From Chlamydiota bacterium (GTDB taxonomy: Bacteria; Chlamydiota; Chlamydiia; Chlamydiales; Rhabdochlamydiaceae): 64,000 nt of DNA. The position numbers and the translations under genes were made by a program. The DNA is taken from contig JAJFMD010000005.1 of assembly GCA_021772335.1 (NCBI GenBank), forward strand, positions 124,001 to 188,000, given 5' to 3'. Numbering within the stretch: the first letter of the stretch is position 1; the number at the start of each line of letters is the position of its first letter. Below are positions 46,219-56,027 of this stretch, one piece after another. A model generated the notes under the pieces. That model did no database searches, was not told where the DNA came from, and saw nothing but the letters and a program-made list of their open reading frames with translations.

Positions 46219-47517
46219 CTAGCGTTTAGCTAAAAAATTAATGACAGCTTTCCACTTATTACCTTCAATCTGTTTTTTAATCCTTTCAGCATCAGTTTCA
46301 TTAAGATCAAACTTCGCGCAGAAGGCATCTAGATAGTTGTTATATGCCTCATTTTGATCGATATCGCCAAAAATATCTGGTGTGACAATATGTTTTTGAT
46401 CGAGGATTGAAATGAGATCATCGTGGAAAAATGGGCGCTTTACTCCGTTCATCTCTTTGAGATAGAGGTTTTTGTGGTCATTATCGTGTAAGCGAACGAG
46501 CAGGAATAGAGGATCAAAAGTACAGTCATTAAGCTTTTTCCATATTTTCTGAATTTCTGATTTTTGAACTCCGAGTTGAAGAGGATTAGTTTTAGCAATT
46601 CTCTTCACAAGAGCATCAAAGTGCACAAGTGCTTCGCGCTGTTCTGGATTGATTAGATTTTCGCTGAAAAGATCGATCTCAGATAGATCCAATTTTTCAG
46701 GGGATAAGTCATCAGCTTTTGGAGTGGGAAGCGGCTCACCGGGAGCGTTTTTCTTGCCTGTCTTAACTTCAAGGAGATATTTGACAAGACCTGCCCAGTT
46801 TTTATCCTGAAAATAGGGGAGTAGTCGTGTTAATTTAATATCGACATGTTGAGCAAATCCAAGAATATAATCGTTAAGATCATCTGCATTCCTCTCAAAA
46901 TTCTTAGTAAGTTTTTTGATAAATATACCTCTAGGAATGCCTTTGGTATTGTCATTGTAGAATTTTTCCATCGCAGAAATCAATTGATCATCAGTGAAGA
47001 TATATCCAAGTGTGCGCAAAGGATGTACCTTTTTAACGTTTTCACCTCTACTTTCAAGCTCTTTTTCGCAAGAATAAAGGCCTCCAATATTCTCATTAGC
47101 TAATGTTGTGTAGATGAAGCGAAGATTTTTTTTCTCTTGTTCTCCCATAGGAAGAGAAAGGAAGTGATCTAAGTTTTCGCGTGGATTCGTTGATGTGTGG
47201 CTTTTTTGGATTTCGGCTAGCAGTGATTCATCAAAAGCATCATCTTCGTAATCAGTTTTAGCGTCTTTCGAGATATCTTTTTCTTTGATGCCAAAAATCT
47301 TTTTAAAGAAGCGGGAAATCCCTAACCAGCAATTGTAGAAAAAATTTACACAACCACTGACAAAACCACCTTTTTTCTTTGGCATGGGTTGTTCTTCAGC
47401 TGCAGAACTTTGCGTGTCTTGTGGTTTAGTTTCTGCTGTTTTTTGGGCTGGTTTGCTTTCAATATGAGGAGCCTTGATATTTACGGTAGGCTCTGAATTG
47501 ATCATTTCAATATGCAT
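46219..47517 (-). CDS. Two-module helical protein C of the tandem family
   Basis: 432 residues. A Glu/Pro/Gln-rich head (about 1-45) is followed by KKKGG and an aromatic segment (about 52-75, CVNFFYNCWLGISRFFKKIFG). Module 1 has VHPLRTLGYIFTDDQL (about 160-175), ILGFAQHVDIKLTRLL and NWAGLVKYLLE. Module 2 has FDPLFLLVRLHDNDH, YLDAFCAKFDLNETD and terminal NKWKAVINFLA. This member shows the internal duplication most clearly. AGAGG precedes the ATG. Confidence 0.82.
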   Translation of the reverse strand: MHIEMINSEPTVNIKAPHIESKPAQKTAETKPQDTQSSAAEEQPMPKKKGGFVSGCVNFFYNCWLGISRFFKKIFGIKEKDISKDAKTDYEDDAFDESLLAEIQKSHTSTNPRENLDHFLSLPMGEQEKKNLRFIYTTLANENIGGLYSCEKELESRGENVKKVHPLRTLGYIFTDDQLISAMEKFYNDNTKGIPRGIFIKKLTKNFERNADDLNDYILGFAQHVDIKLTRLLPYFQDKNWAGLVKYLLEVKTGKKNAPGEPLPTPKADDLSPEKLDLSEIDLFSENLINPEQREALVHFDALVKRIAKTNPLQLGVQKSEIQKIWKKLNDCTFDPLFLLVRLHDNDHKNLYLKEMNGVKRPFFHDDLISILDQKHIVTPDIFGDIDQNEAYNNYLDAFCAKFDLNETDAERIKKQIEGNKWKAVINFLAKR

Positions 47518-47600
47518 GAAAAACCTCTATTTATTTTATTATTTAATAGAGGATTATAAAGTATTTGTATTTATTAATAAACTGAATTAAAAATTTAACA

Positions 47601-48839
47601 TTATTTCAATTTTTGTTTATTAATCATCTCAATTGCTTTGCTGTATTGATTGGTTCTTAAGAGCTGATTGATCTCGAGGCGGAGAGCCTTATCTTCTGGA
47701 AACCCAATAGCATCAAGAAAATCTTTTACATGTTTACTGAAATTTCTGCGGTAGCTCTCACCCTCTTCGAAATCGGGTGAAGCGGGAGGAACAGCTGCTA
47801 TACTACCAAGCGCTTTAGCAAGATAGTTATTTAATACGGGTCTTACAATAGCTGGTAATTTTCTATATTCAGGGAGTAGATCTGTATAGAGCTTTGCGAG
47901 AACATGCAAAGGATTGATTTTTTTAAGCTCTGCGATATCTCTCTCGATATTCTTGCGATTTGTTGCCAATGTTCTTAGGTTCATTTTTGCTAAATCTTTG
48001 AGTGGTTTGACTAACCCGGTTTCTAATGCAGAAAGAACGCGTGCAGTATAAGGGATTTTGCTAAATAGAGGCTGATCGTGGTTGATGCCTGTGTAGTGGT
48101 CGTTAAACCACGTGATTAAATCGGGAAGTCTATCTTCGTTTAATAATTTAAGCATCAATGCATGTTCTTCCTCATTTAAACCTAGATAATGAGCAAAAGC
48201 AGGGATATGAGGGACGATTTCTTCCATCCGAGTTTCTTCAAATTTAGCTGTAAGAAATTTCATTAGAGTTTGATAGTTCTCTTCCTTGCCGGAGATGATC
48301 GTATTGAGGCTTTCGTACTTTGGGGAGTCATTATCATTGCCATTGTGAAAGATAACAGCGAGCACTTGCAAGAAATCGAGTTTATTAAGAGCTCTTTGTG
48401 CACGTGAAGTCATTTTTTCATCATTAACGCTTAAACTCGCGATGTATTTTTGAGCGCTAGTTTTAGATAAAATCATAGTCGGTGATGGAGCAAAAATACC
48501 AAGCTTTGCTATTTCTTCTGCGCTGAGTTCGGGTTCAGTATGCGTTGGTTCGGAGTTTTCTACTTTTGGAAGAGGAGAAAGTTCAACGGGTTTTTTTTCT
48601 TGTGAGTTAGAACTTGAAAAACAGCTCAATAGTGCTCTGAATAATGCGCTAAAGAAATTCCCAATAGTCGCAAAAATACTTCGCGAGGGACGCCTTGTTG
48701 GCTGGGGAGTCGCGACTTCTAGTGAATCTTTGTATTCTTGAAGATCTCTTAGCTCGATGGCTCTTTCAAGGATCGTCGGAAGCTCTTGCTCTTGGAGCAC
48801 TTGAGAATCACGCTTATTATCAACATTATTAATAGTCAT
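47601..48839 (-). CDS. Two-module helical protein D of the tandem family
   Basis: 412 residues. The head (about 1-52) has more acidic and Gln residues than its siblings. It is followed by RRPSRS and an amphipathic hydrophobic segment (about 55-73, IFATIGNFFSALFRALLSCF). Module 1 has LDFLQVLAVIFHNGND and IPAFAHYLGLNEEEHALML. Module 2 has INPLHVLAKLYTD and terminal TNQYSKAIEMIN. Most divergent of the four, with Trp of the terminal motif replaced by Tyr. AAAGGTG precedes the ATG. Confidence 0.8.
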   Translation of the reverse strand: MTINNVDNKRDSQVLQEQELPTILERAIELRDLQEYKDSLEVATPQPTRRPSRSIFATIGNFFSALFRALLSCFSSSNSQEKKPVELSPLPKVENSEPTHTEPELSAEEIAKLGIFAPSPTMILSKTSAQKYIASLSVNDEKMTSRAQRALNKLDFLQVLAVIFHNGNDNDSPKYESLNTIISGKEENYQTLMKFLTAKFEETRMEEIVPHIPAFAHYLGLNEEEHALMLKLLNEDRLPDLITWFNDHYTGINHDQPLFSKIPYTARVLSALETGLVKPLKDLAKMNLRTLATNRKNIERDIAELKKINPLHVLAKLYTDLLPEYRKLPAIVRPVLNNYLAKALGSIAAVPPASPDFEEGESYRRNFSKHVKDFLDAIGFPEDKALRLEINQLLRTNQYSKAIEMINKQKLK

Positions 48840-48930
48840 TTTTAAACACCTTTTTAAATATTAACTTTTAATAATATAGCAATTAAATATTTATATGTAA
48901 ATAGTTTAATTTTAAATAGATGTATAATAA

Positions 48931-49248
48931 TTATTTTAATAATAGGCGGAATCGAGAAAAAATAGCATCAACACGTTTTTCAGAATCTGATGTAAACCCT
49001 TTTTTATAAGAGCTTTGATTGTGATCACCCGTGCTTGTGTCGAGTTCTTGACGCATTCGGTTTTTAATACGCTTTTCTAGCAAATCAATGGCCGTCTCTG
49101 GGTCTATAGCGCCCATAGCTTCGTTAAGTTCAAGTATATAGGGCTCTATGTCTTCTGAAATCATTTCGATCAGTACAGCGTCTTCAGGAGCTTTGAAATC
49201 TGTTTTAATAGAGTTCCATATCTTTGGTAATTCAGTAATAGGGGTCAT
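48931..49248 (-). CDS. Small hypothetical protein upstream of the two-module family
   Basis: 105 residues, mostly helical, with an acidic first half (EMISEDIEPYILELNEAMGAIDPETA) and a basic C-terminus. No signal or membrane segment is seen. Small acidic proteins next to effector genes can be secretion chaperones, but nothing in the sequence proves that here. It is on the same strand as the four-gene run, 91 bp upstream of member D. The ribosome site is poor, so the coding call is only moderately secure. Confidence 0.55.
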   Translation of the reverse strand: MTPITELPKIWNSIKTDFKAPEDAVLIEMISEDIEPYILELNEAMGAIDPETAIDLLEKRIKNRMRQELDTSTGDHNQSSYKKGFTSDSEKRVDAIFSRFRLLLK

Positions 49249-49394
49249 AAATTACTTTTTTAGAGCGTCTCTGTTGTTTATTTATCAAATAATTAATTTA
49301 ATTTCATCTTATTAAGTTTTTTGTTTACATTTTTTTCGGAAAAATACATGATACTACGTTACGCAATCAACTGATTATTAGGAAATTACGCACA

Positions 49395-50249
49395 TTGACA
49401 AAGCTAGCGGTATCTGTATGTCCTAATAAACAGGAGGTTTTTCATCCTGAAAACTATGCAGTTGAGATTCTTTCTTTGCGTGAAAATGCCTTTTTAGGGG
49501 CGAATGTCACGATTTCACAATTCACTGAGGTATTTTTCGCCGGCCTTGCGAGTGCGATTTCCTTAGGCGAGGTGGGGCATAAAGCTTTAAGATTTGATCC
49601 TGGATTTCAACGATTCCATCATATCGCCTTTAAGCTTAGAGATGTATGCGCATTTCCTAGAGGATTGTGGTGTTTGGGAAAAGCAATAGAGATGGGGTGT
49701 AATTTAAATAATCAAGAGAAGCCTTTGCACAATCGCATTCTTGATTTTAGCTCTTATCTGCTCGAGTCTAAATTCTACGTTTTTCGCTGCGCTGAATGGA
49801 TGGTCAGGCATGGGGTAGGGAAAATGTCAGCGCAAGCTTTATCAAATTTTACGACAGCTGGTTACACAGGCATTAGTGCTGCTTTTGGAATGCGCGTTGC
49901 GCAAAATATTGTTGATTTATCTAAAAAAACAGATGGGCCTGTATTTTCTACGGAAGTATCTCAAATTGAAAAGATGAAGAAGGAACTTGCAGGTAGTGAT
50001 TTGGTTAAGAATTTAACTTACCTTGCAATAGGAATTCTTGGATTATTAGCTGGAGTTTTAGGCTATTTTGTTTTGCCTCCAGTGCTGATCGCTCTTAACA
50101 TTGTTGTGTTAATTACGACGATAAGCTCTTCTATTATTGCTCAGAAGAAAGAAGCTCTTGAGAATCGATATTTAGAAAATTATCCATTGCTAGGTAAAAA
50201 GATTGATCATCTTCACCAACGTCTGAAACTTCCCTTTTTCAAACTATAA
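49395..50249 (+). CDS. Inc-like protein with bilobed hydrophobic domain
   Basis: 284 residues starting at a TTG (49395); no ATG is available nearby. Residues about 213-258 hold two closely spaced hydrophobic helices (LTYLAIGILGLLAGVLGYFV, then ALNIVVLITTISSSII) with a short loop, the bilobed pattern of chlamydial inclusion-membrane proteins. The middle part has FTTAGYTGISAAFGMRVAQ, similar in layout to the protein at 59762. Family not otherwise recognised. The 3' end overlaps the convergent ABC permease gene by 37 bp. Confidence 0.7.
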   Translation: MTKLAVSVCPNKQEVFHPENYAVEILSLRENAFLGANVTISQFTEVFFAGLASAISLGEVGHKALRFDPGFQRFHHIAFKLRDVCAFPRGLWCLGKAIEMGCNLNNQEKPLHNRILDFSSYLLESKFYVFRCAEWMVRHGVGKMSAQALSNFTTAGYTGISAAFGMRVAQNIVDLSKKTDGPVFSTEVSQIEKMKKELAGSDLVKNLTYLAIGILGLLAGVLGYFVLPPVLIALNIVVLITTISSSIIAQKKEALENRYLENYPLLGKKIDHLHQRLKLPFFKL

Positions 50250-51010
50250 AGAGAAATGAGATGCAGGATTAGGAAGCTACTGATCGTCACGATCAGCGCA
50301 GACTGAATCGGGATATCTGAGCTGCCAAGCATTGCATAGCGGAAGCCGTTAACGATATATAGCAGCGGATTATATTGCGAAAGCGTTTGCCATATTGGAT
50401 GAAGCTGCTGAAGTGAAAAAAACACGCCACCGAGATAGATCAATGGTGTGAGTAAAAAAGTATTGATCGCATTGGTTTGCTCAAATGAATTGGAATGCAT
50501 TGAGACGGACAGTCCTAGATTTGAAAAGGTAAGACTTCCTATGAAAAGCAGAAATAGAGCGAGCAAGGGGTGTTCTATTGTGAGTAGGCTGTGATTTTCA
50601 AAGTAATAAAATACAGCTCCTATCACATAGGTTAATATTCCAATAATGAAGGCTCGTGCGCAGGCTGCTAGTCCGTGCGCCCAATTGATTTGCAATGTGC
50701 TTAATGGAACAATGCGCAGGTCCTCGAGTTCTCCACCAAATTTTGAGATAACTATTGAGCTAGAAGTGTTTTCATAAGCGTTACGCAAAGCTGCCATTAC
50801 CACTAATCCTGGGATGAGAAAAGTGAGGTAGCTATAATTATGAGTTACAGAGATTTCACTTCCGATACTAATGCCAAAAATTAATAGGTAAAGAGTGGTG
50901 CTGATTAAAGGAGTTGCGACAGTTTGAAGAATCACTTTGAAAAAGCGCCGAACTTCTCTAGATAGTAGAGTGAGAAAAGGGATTGGAAGAATGTACTTAC
51001 TAAATTCCAT
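50213..51010 (-). CDS. ABC-2 type exporter permease
   Basis: 265 residues with about six transmembrane helices and the ABC-2 layout: a helix near residues 20-45, LTFLIPGLVVMAALRNAYENTSSS in the middle, and TPLIYLGGVFFSLQQL then YNPLLYIVNGFRYAMLG near the end. The latter is the ABC-2 signature. It overlaps the ATPase gene stop by 11 bp and is coupled with it. Substrate is unknown; relatives export polysaccharides, lipids or drugs. Confidence 0.88.
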   Translation of the reverse strand: MEFSKYILPIPFLTLLSREVRRFFKVILQTVATPLISTTLYLLIFGISIGSEISVTHNYSYLTFLIPGLVVMAALRNAYENTSSSIVISKFGGELEDLRIVPLSTLQINWAHGLAACARAFIIGILTYVIGAVFYYFENHSLLTIEHPLLALFLLFIGSLTFSNLGLSVSMHSNSFEQTNAINTFLLTPLIYLGGVFFSLQQLHPIWQTLSQYNPLLYIVNGFRYAMLGSSDIPIQSALIVTISSFLILHLISLYSLKKGSFRRW

Positions 51011-51914
51011 TTGCTCCTCCTATGATCCTAGTAAAAGCATTTTCTAAGTTTCCTTCTTTAATGGAAATGTCTTTGAGTTGCTTAAGATCAATATTAATAT
51101 CATGGAGAAGTTCTCCAATATTTTGTGTTTGAGAAAGTGTGAAGCGTGCTGAATGTGTGCTTTGTTCGGTTAATTGAGGATGGATGAGCTTTGTAATGGG
51201 AGAACGGAACGAGAAGGATACTTCTCTCTTGGTTAGTTGATCAATGAGTTCTTTAGTATGTCCAATTTTTACGATTTTTCCATGGTCAATAAAAGCGATG
51301 CGGTCACAAAGATTTTCTGCTTCTTCAAGATAATGTGTCGTTAGTAAAATCGTCGTACCTTGCTCTTTTAGCTCTAAAACAAAATCCCATAACTCAGTGC
51401 GTAAAGTTATATCAACACCTGCTGTTGGTTCATCGAGAATGAGCAGTTTGGGATTGTGAACTAGCGCTTTAGCAATTAAAAACCGGCGTTTTAATCCGCC
51501 GCTGAGTTCTCTCACCTTTTTTTTGCGATGAGCTATTAGAGAGAGTTTTTCAAGGAGATATTCGATCCTACTTGTATTTTTGAAAAGACCGTAATACCCT
51601 GAGTGAAAATGTAGCAGTTCTTCTACGGAAAAGTAGCCGTGGTTGATGAGCTCTTGGGGAACAATACCAAGCTTTGTTTTGGCGATCTTTGATTTTTTAC
51701 TGATATCAAGGCCAAAGATATGAATGGATCCAGATGTGGGCTTTTCTAGCGTCGTGATTGTCGAGATAATTGTTGTTTTGCCAGCGCCGTTAGGACCGAG
51801 GAGCCCAAAGATTTCTCCAGGCATTAAGTCAAAGCTCACTTGGTTAACGGCGCGAAAAGAGCCGTAGTCCTTAGATAAATCTTTAACTTGAAGGGGTAAA
51901 TGATTATCTTTCAC
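51000..51914 (-). CDS. ABC transporter ATP-binding protein
   Basis: 304 residues. Walker A GPNGAGKTT (about 39-47), Q-loop IVPQEL, signature LSGGLKRR (about 138-145), Walker B LLILDEPTAGVD (about 156-167) and the switch His in TTHYLEEA. The C-terminal about 80 residues are a DrrA-type extension. With the permease it forms a two-gene ABC-2 exporter. Confidence 0.92.
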   Translation of the reverse strand: MKDNHLPLQVKDLSKDYGSFRAVNQVSFDLMPGEIFGLLGPNGAGKTTIISTITTLEKPTSGSIHIFGLDISKKSKIAKTKLGIVPQELINHGYFSVEELLHFHSGYYGLFKNTSRIEYLLEKLSLIAHRKKKVRELSGGLKRRFLIAKALVHNPKLLILDEPTAGVDITLRTELWDFVLELKEQGTTILLTTHYLEEAENLCDRIAFIDHGKIVKIGHTKELIDQLTKREVSFSFRSPITKLIHPQLTEQSTHSARFTLSQTQNIGELLHDINIDLKQLKDISIKEGNLENAFTRIIGGANGI

Positions 51915-51972
51915 AGTCTACCTAGATTGAATATTAGTCGTGATTATAGCTTAGTAAGTAATTGGTGTCAAA

Positions 51973-53184
51973 GTGGTTATTGATAATAAGATACGCATTT
52001 GTTGCGCTGCAGATTTGCATTTAGGACGTACACTTACCTATTTGCCAGAAGGCATTATTGCATCACCAATTGTCACATGGCAAAAAATTGTTGAATGGGC
52101 TGTTAGTAATCAAGTGGATGCAGTGCTACTCGCTGGAGATCTAATCGATAGTGAGGAAGATTTTTTTGAAGCTTTCGTTCCTTTGAAGGAGGGATTAGAA
52201 AAATTACTTGCTGCTAAGATCCCCGTTGTCGCCGTTGGAGGAAATCACGATTATGCAATTTTAGAGCGGCTTCATCGGAGTTTACCGTCAGAGAATTTTT
52301 ATTTGATCGGCGTTGGTGGAAAATGGGAGCGGGTAGAACTTAATCTTCAAGGAAAGGGTATTGTTATTGATGGATGGTCATTTCCATCGAGTCATTACAA
52401 CCAAAGTCCTTTTAAAAGTTATCAATTTGAAAAAGCCAAGTTTCAAATAGGATTGATTCACGGAGATGCACTTGCCTCTGAAAGTGAGTATGCCCCTTTG
52501 CTTCGTAATGAGATGCGCGCTTTGCCTCATAGGGCGTGGGTTCTGGGTCACTGCCATGTGCCTCAGATCTTAGAGAATGATCCACTAATTTTTTATTGTG
52601 GCTCACCACAAGGGCTCGATGTTTCGGAAAAAGGAGAGCATGGAGTGCGTCTTTTAGAAATTGATCATCAAATGACAAGCAAGTTGATTCCTCTTGCGGA
52701 ACTATTTTGGGATCAAGTGATTGTAGATGTTACTGGACTAGATCGAGAAGATTTTGAAGGATCATTGATTAAACAAGTTGACCAGCATATTAAAGAACTC
52801 TCTGCTGCTTCGGTTGGGTTAAGATGTATTTTAAAAGGACGTTGTAATTTTTATCGTGAACTGAGTCTTCTTAAAGAGAGCTTAACTGGTAAAATCATCT
52901 CAAATAGGTCTGAAGGACATTTGGTTTTTATCGAAAGTGTTGATCTACATGTGCAACCTGATTTTGATCTAAATAGTCTCAAGCAGGGAAATGATGCGAT
53001 TGCATTACTTGCTCAAGAGTTAGATGGTGATGTGGGGCAAATGTCTCTTGAGGCTCTGTTAAAAGAGTATCCCCACTTTGATTTGCTCGATTCGTTTGAT
53101 CAAAATGAGCTTGAAGAAATTGCAAATGAGGTGAGATATGAACTGATTGATCAGTTGATAGAGCAGAGGAAGGAGCAGTTATGA
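51973..53184 (+). CDS. Mre11/SbcD-like metallophosphoesterase (YhaO type)
   Basis: 403 residues. Calcineurin-fold metal motifs: AADLHLGR (about 12-19), LLAGDLID (about 51-58), GGNHDY (about 90-95), LIHGDA (about 159-164) and GHCHVP (about 193-198). The fold and the coupling to an SMC-like ATPase (4-nt ATGA overlap) identify a nuclease subunit of the Mre11/Rad50 class, closest in layout to Bacillus YhaO-YhaN. The GTG start at 51973 lacks a clear ribosome site. Likely role: processing of DNA ends. Confidence 0.9.
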   Translation: MVIDNKIRICCAADLHLGRTLTYLPEGIIASPIVTWQKIVEWAVSNQVDAVLLAGDLIDSEEDFFEAFVPLKEGLEKLLAAKIPVVAVGGNHDYAILERLHRSLPSENFYLIGVGGKWERVELNLQGKGIVIDGWSFPSSHYNQSPFKSYQFEKAKFQIGLIHGDALASESEYAPLLRNEMRALPHRAWVLGHCHVPQILENDPLIFYCGSPQGLDVSEKGEHGVRLLEIDHQMTSKLIPLAELFWDQVIVDVTGLDREDFEGSLIKQVDQHIKELSAASVGLRCILKGRCNFYRELSLLKESLTGKIISNRSEGHLVFIESVDLHVQPDFDLNSLKQGNDAIALLAQELDGDVGQMSLEALLKEYPHFDLLDSFDQNELEEIANEVRYELIDQLIEQRKEQL

Positions 53185-56027
53185 AGCTTAAGCAGATCGT
53201 CATTGAAAAACTACCCGGTTTCGGTCCTGGTGAGCTTTCTTTGCTAAAAAGTGAGTTGTCTTCAGAGATTAATGTGATTCTTGGCCCAAATGGAAGTGGT
53301 AAAAGTTCTCTTTGCCTCGCTATGCAAAAGTGTCTTTGGCCAAAACAAGATGCTCAAAGCGCATCGATTTTTCTCCATAGCCTATGGGAGGAAAAACAAA
53401 GCACCTGGGAAATTGAGCTTCAACAAGATCGCTATATCCGACACAACCTTTCTGGTGATCAAACAGAACTATTTTTGCCGCCTGCACATCTCGCACCTTG
53501 TTTTGTTTTACGGATCGACGATCTTTTTGAATCAGAGGACCGTTCATTTTCATCCAAAGTGCTGCGTGCCTTTCATGGAGGCGTAGATTTTACTCTGCTT
53601 CTAAATCATTTTGGTGATCCGCTCTCGCGGCAGTTTGGTAAAAACGAGAGTCGCCGTTATCTCAAAAAACAGCAGGAGCTCTTGAGCAGTAAAGGGCGTC
53701 ATAAAGCGCTTTTTGAAAGGGAAAAGGGGATTAAAGGCCTTGAAAGGAAGATTGTAGAGGCTAAAGATGCTGAGAAAAAGCTGAGCATCATTGAGGAGCA
53801 GATTTTACTAAGGCGCCATCAAGAAGAGCTTAAGGCTCTTGATACGCGCATGGCATTGATTCCTGAATATATCGCCGGTTTGCAAGGTAATGAAAGTTCT
53901 CAATTTGATGAGTTAAGTGAGCAAATTGCTCATTTAGAAAATGAACGCTTATCTCTTGAAGAAAAATCCACGCACTTGCAATCGAAGCTGGAGCAAATTC
54001 CACTATATAAACAGCGGGAAATTACCGATCAGATAAAAAAGTGTAAAAGTATTCTCAATCAATGGGAAGTGCTAAATGATGAAATTAAGCACATTAATGA
54101 TGAGCAGCATCAATTGCAGACGCGCTTTCAACGACAATTGCAGTTTGTCGGGTGCTCGCCTGATTTTTTTGATCGTTTGAATTTGCGTGGCATCAATCAA
54201 CTGTATGAGTTTTATAAAGCATGGAGAAGTAGTGAAAGCAAAGAGCAGGAGCTTTTAGCACGACTTGCAGCAACAGAAGTTACGTCTCATGACGATTTAG
54301 AACTGCTTACGCAGGGGAAAAAACTGTTGCGAGCGCTTGAGCATTTTAAATTAGGATGCATTTACCTCGTTCCTTTATCAGCATTTACGGCTTTGAGCAT
54401 TTATCTTTTGTCACAACAAGTTCATTTTAAAGATCTTTGGCCGTTGTTTCTCGGTTTGGGATGTGCAGTATTGAGTATGGCTAGTAATGCAGTGAGGGTT
54501 GTGTTTTGTAAAAGAGGGTGCAAGAATCTAAATCTCGAAGAAATTGAAAAGAGGATCCAACAAGAGCTCTATCAAAAAGTTATAAAAGAGCAGCATCAAG
54601 AACTTGCTCAACGGCTCGAGCGTTTGAACTTAGAACAAGCTGAGCTCCGAGAAAAAATTTGCACATTGCTTCCTCAACAGCTCGAAGAGCTTTCTCAACC
54701 AGAAGAACGTTTAGATCTTTTACTTGAAAGTTTAGAAGAGGGAGAGCGCACTTACCTGCGGCTTAAAGAGTGCGATGCATTGTGCTCGATTAAGAAATTA
54801 GAAGCTTTAGAGATAAGTCAAGCAATCAGTAAGTATCTTCAAAGAGAGGTTATAAGCACTTATGAGGCAAAAACGATTATTGATGATCTCAATGAACAGA
54901 CGCATCAAATTACTATTGCCGAGCAAGAACTTCAACTGGTAGGGAGAGAGAAAATACAGGCTAGCAAGCACTGCTCTTTGGCAATAGAAAAACGCACAGA
55001 GCTGCTTATGAAATGCCATTTGACGTGTGATCGCGTGCATAATGAATTACCAAATCTGCTCGAGCAGCATAAAGAATGGCTGCTTTTGAAAAACCAAAGA
55101 GCTGCAATCGTTTCTAAAATTGAGCTTTTAGAGAGTAAAGTTGAATCGTCTCCTTTAAGCGTACAAGAGCTTTTAGAGCGGAAAGATGTGCTAGTGAAAC
55201 TTGTAGGTGAGCAGGAAGAGCTCTATGGATCTTTGCGCAATTTGGAAATTGAAATAGCAAAGGCTGGGCAGAGAGGAGACTTTACAGAGGCTCGCAGGGG
55301 GGTAGAAGAAACAGAGGGTGCTCTAAAAGAGAAGCGTAAGAGTGCTTTGAAGGTATATATTGCTAAGACTTTGTTAGAAGGTGTTAAAAAACGAATAGAA
55401 AAAAATCAAGAGCCTGAACTTTTTCGCCTAGCAGATCAATGGTTTCAGCGCTTTACAAGTCAAGCTTATCGCTTGTTGATGCCCGAGCAGCCCAATGCTC
55501 CTTTTCGTGCTTTTGATATAAAAAAGGAACAGAGTCGAAAGCTCGAAGAACTATCGCGCGGTACTCGCCTACAGCTTTTGATCGCCGTGCGTCTAGCTTT
55601 TTGTCTTAGCGAAGAAAAAGAGGAGCCTCTTCCTCTTTTTTGTGATGAGATCTTTGCACATTTTGATAAAGAGCGAATGGAAGCTGCGATTATGAGCCTC
55701 GTGGAAATTGCCAAAAGTGGTCGTCAGATTTTTTATTTCACCTGTAGGGAGAGCGAGTGGCATATTTGGCAGCGCATTGCGAATCAACAGCAAGTAAACG
55801 TTCATGAAATTGTGCTAAAAAAGCAGGAGATTTCGCAAGAGAAAATTGGGCCGCAGGTGATAGAGGATCTCAATTTTCCTGATGATTTAAAAATCACCCT
55901 TCAGCATCTTTTACGTGAAAGCTCGTATTGCTTAGAGAGCTTTTGGAAGAGTATTGATCAACAAGATAAAATTAAGGGCTTGGGCGCAAAGCGATTAAAA
56001 GTTCTCAAAGAGACTCTGCAAGAATGA
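53181..56027 (+). CDS. SMC-like ATPase (YhaN/SbcC type) with central membrane segments
   Basis: 948 residues. Walker A is ILGPNGSGKSS (about 33-43), the signature motif ELSRGTRLQLL (about 790-800) and Walker B LPLFCDEIFAHFD (about 815-827), separated by long coiled coils. In the middle (about 392-438) two hydrophobic helices (CIYLVPLSAFTALSIYLL, LFLGLGCAVLSMA) replace the Cys-x-x-Cys zinc hook of Rad50. This resembles Bacillus YhaN, which is also predicted membrane-linked. AAGGAG precedes the ATG, which overlaps the upstream stop. Confidence 0.9.
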   Translation: MKLKQIVIEKLPGFGPGELSLLKSELSSEINVILGPNGSGKSSLCLAMQKCLWPKQDAQSASIFLHSLWEEKQSTWEIELQQDRYIRHNLSGDQTELFLPPAHLAPCFVLRIDDLFESEDRSFSSKVLRAFHGGVDFTLLLNHFGDPLSRQFGKNESRRYLKKQQELLSSKGRHKALFEREKGIKGLERKIVEAKDAEKKLSIIEEQILLRRHQEELKALDTRMALIPEYIAGLQGNESSQFDELSEQIAHLENERLSLEEKSTHLQSKLEQIPLYKQREITDQIKKCKSILNQWEVLNDEIKHINDEQHQLQTRFQRQLQFVGCSPDFFDRLNLRGINQLYEFYKAWRSSESKEQELLARLAATEVTSHDDLELLTQGKKLLRALEHFKLGCIYLVPLSAFTALSIYLLSQQVHFKDLWPLFLGLGCAVLSMASNAVRVVFCKRGCKNLNLEEIEKRIQQELYQKVIKEQHQELAQRLERLNLEQAELREKICTLLPQQLEELSQPEERLDLLLESLEEGERTYLRLKECDALCSIKKLEALEISQAISKYLQREVISTYEAKTIIDDLNEQTHQITIAEQELQLVGREKIQASKHCSLAIEKRTELLMKCHLTCDRVHNELPNLLEQHKEWLLLKNQRAAIVSKIELLESKVESSPLSVQELLERKDVLVKLVGEQEELYGSLRNLEIEIAKAGQRGDFTEARRGVEETEGALKEKRKSALKVYIAKTLLEGVKKRIEKNQEPELFRLADQWFQRFTSQAYRLLMPEQPNAPFRAFDIKKEQSRKLEELSRGTRLQLLIAVRLAFCLSEEKEEPLPLFCDEIFAHFDKERMEAAIMSLVEIAKSGRQIFYFTCRESEWHIWQRIANQQQVNVHEIVLKKQEISQEKIGPQVIEDLNFPDDLKITLQHLLRESSYCLESFWKSIDQQDKIKGLGAKRLKVLKETLQE

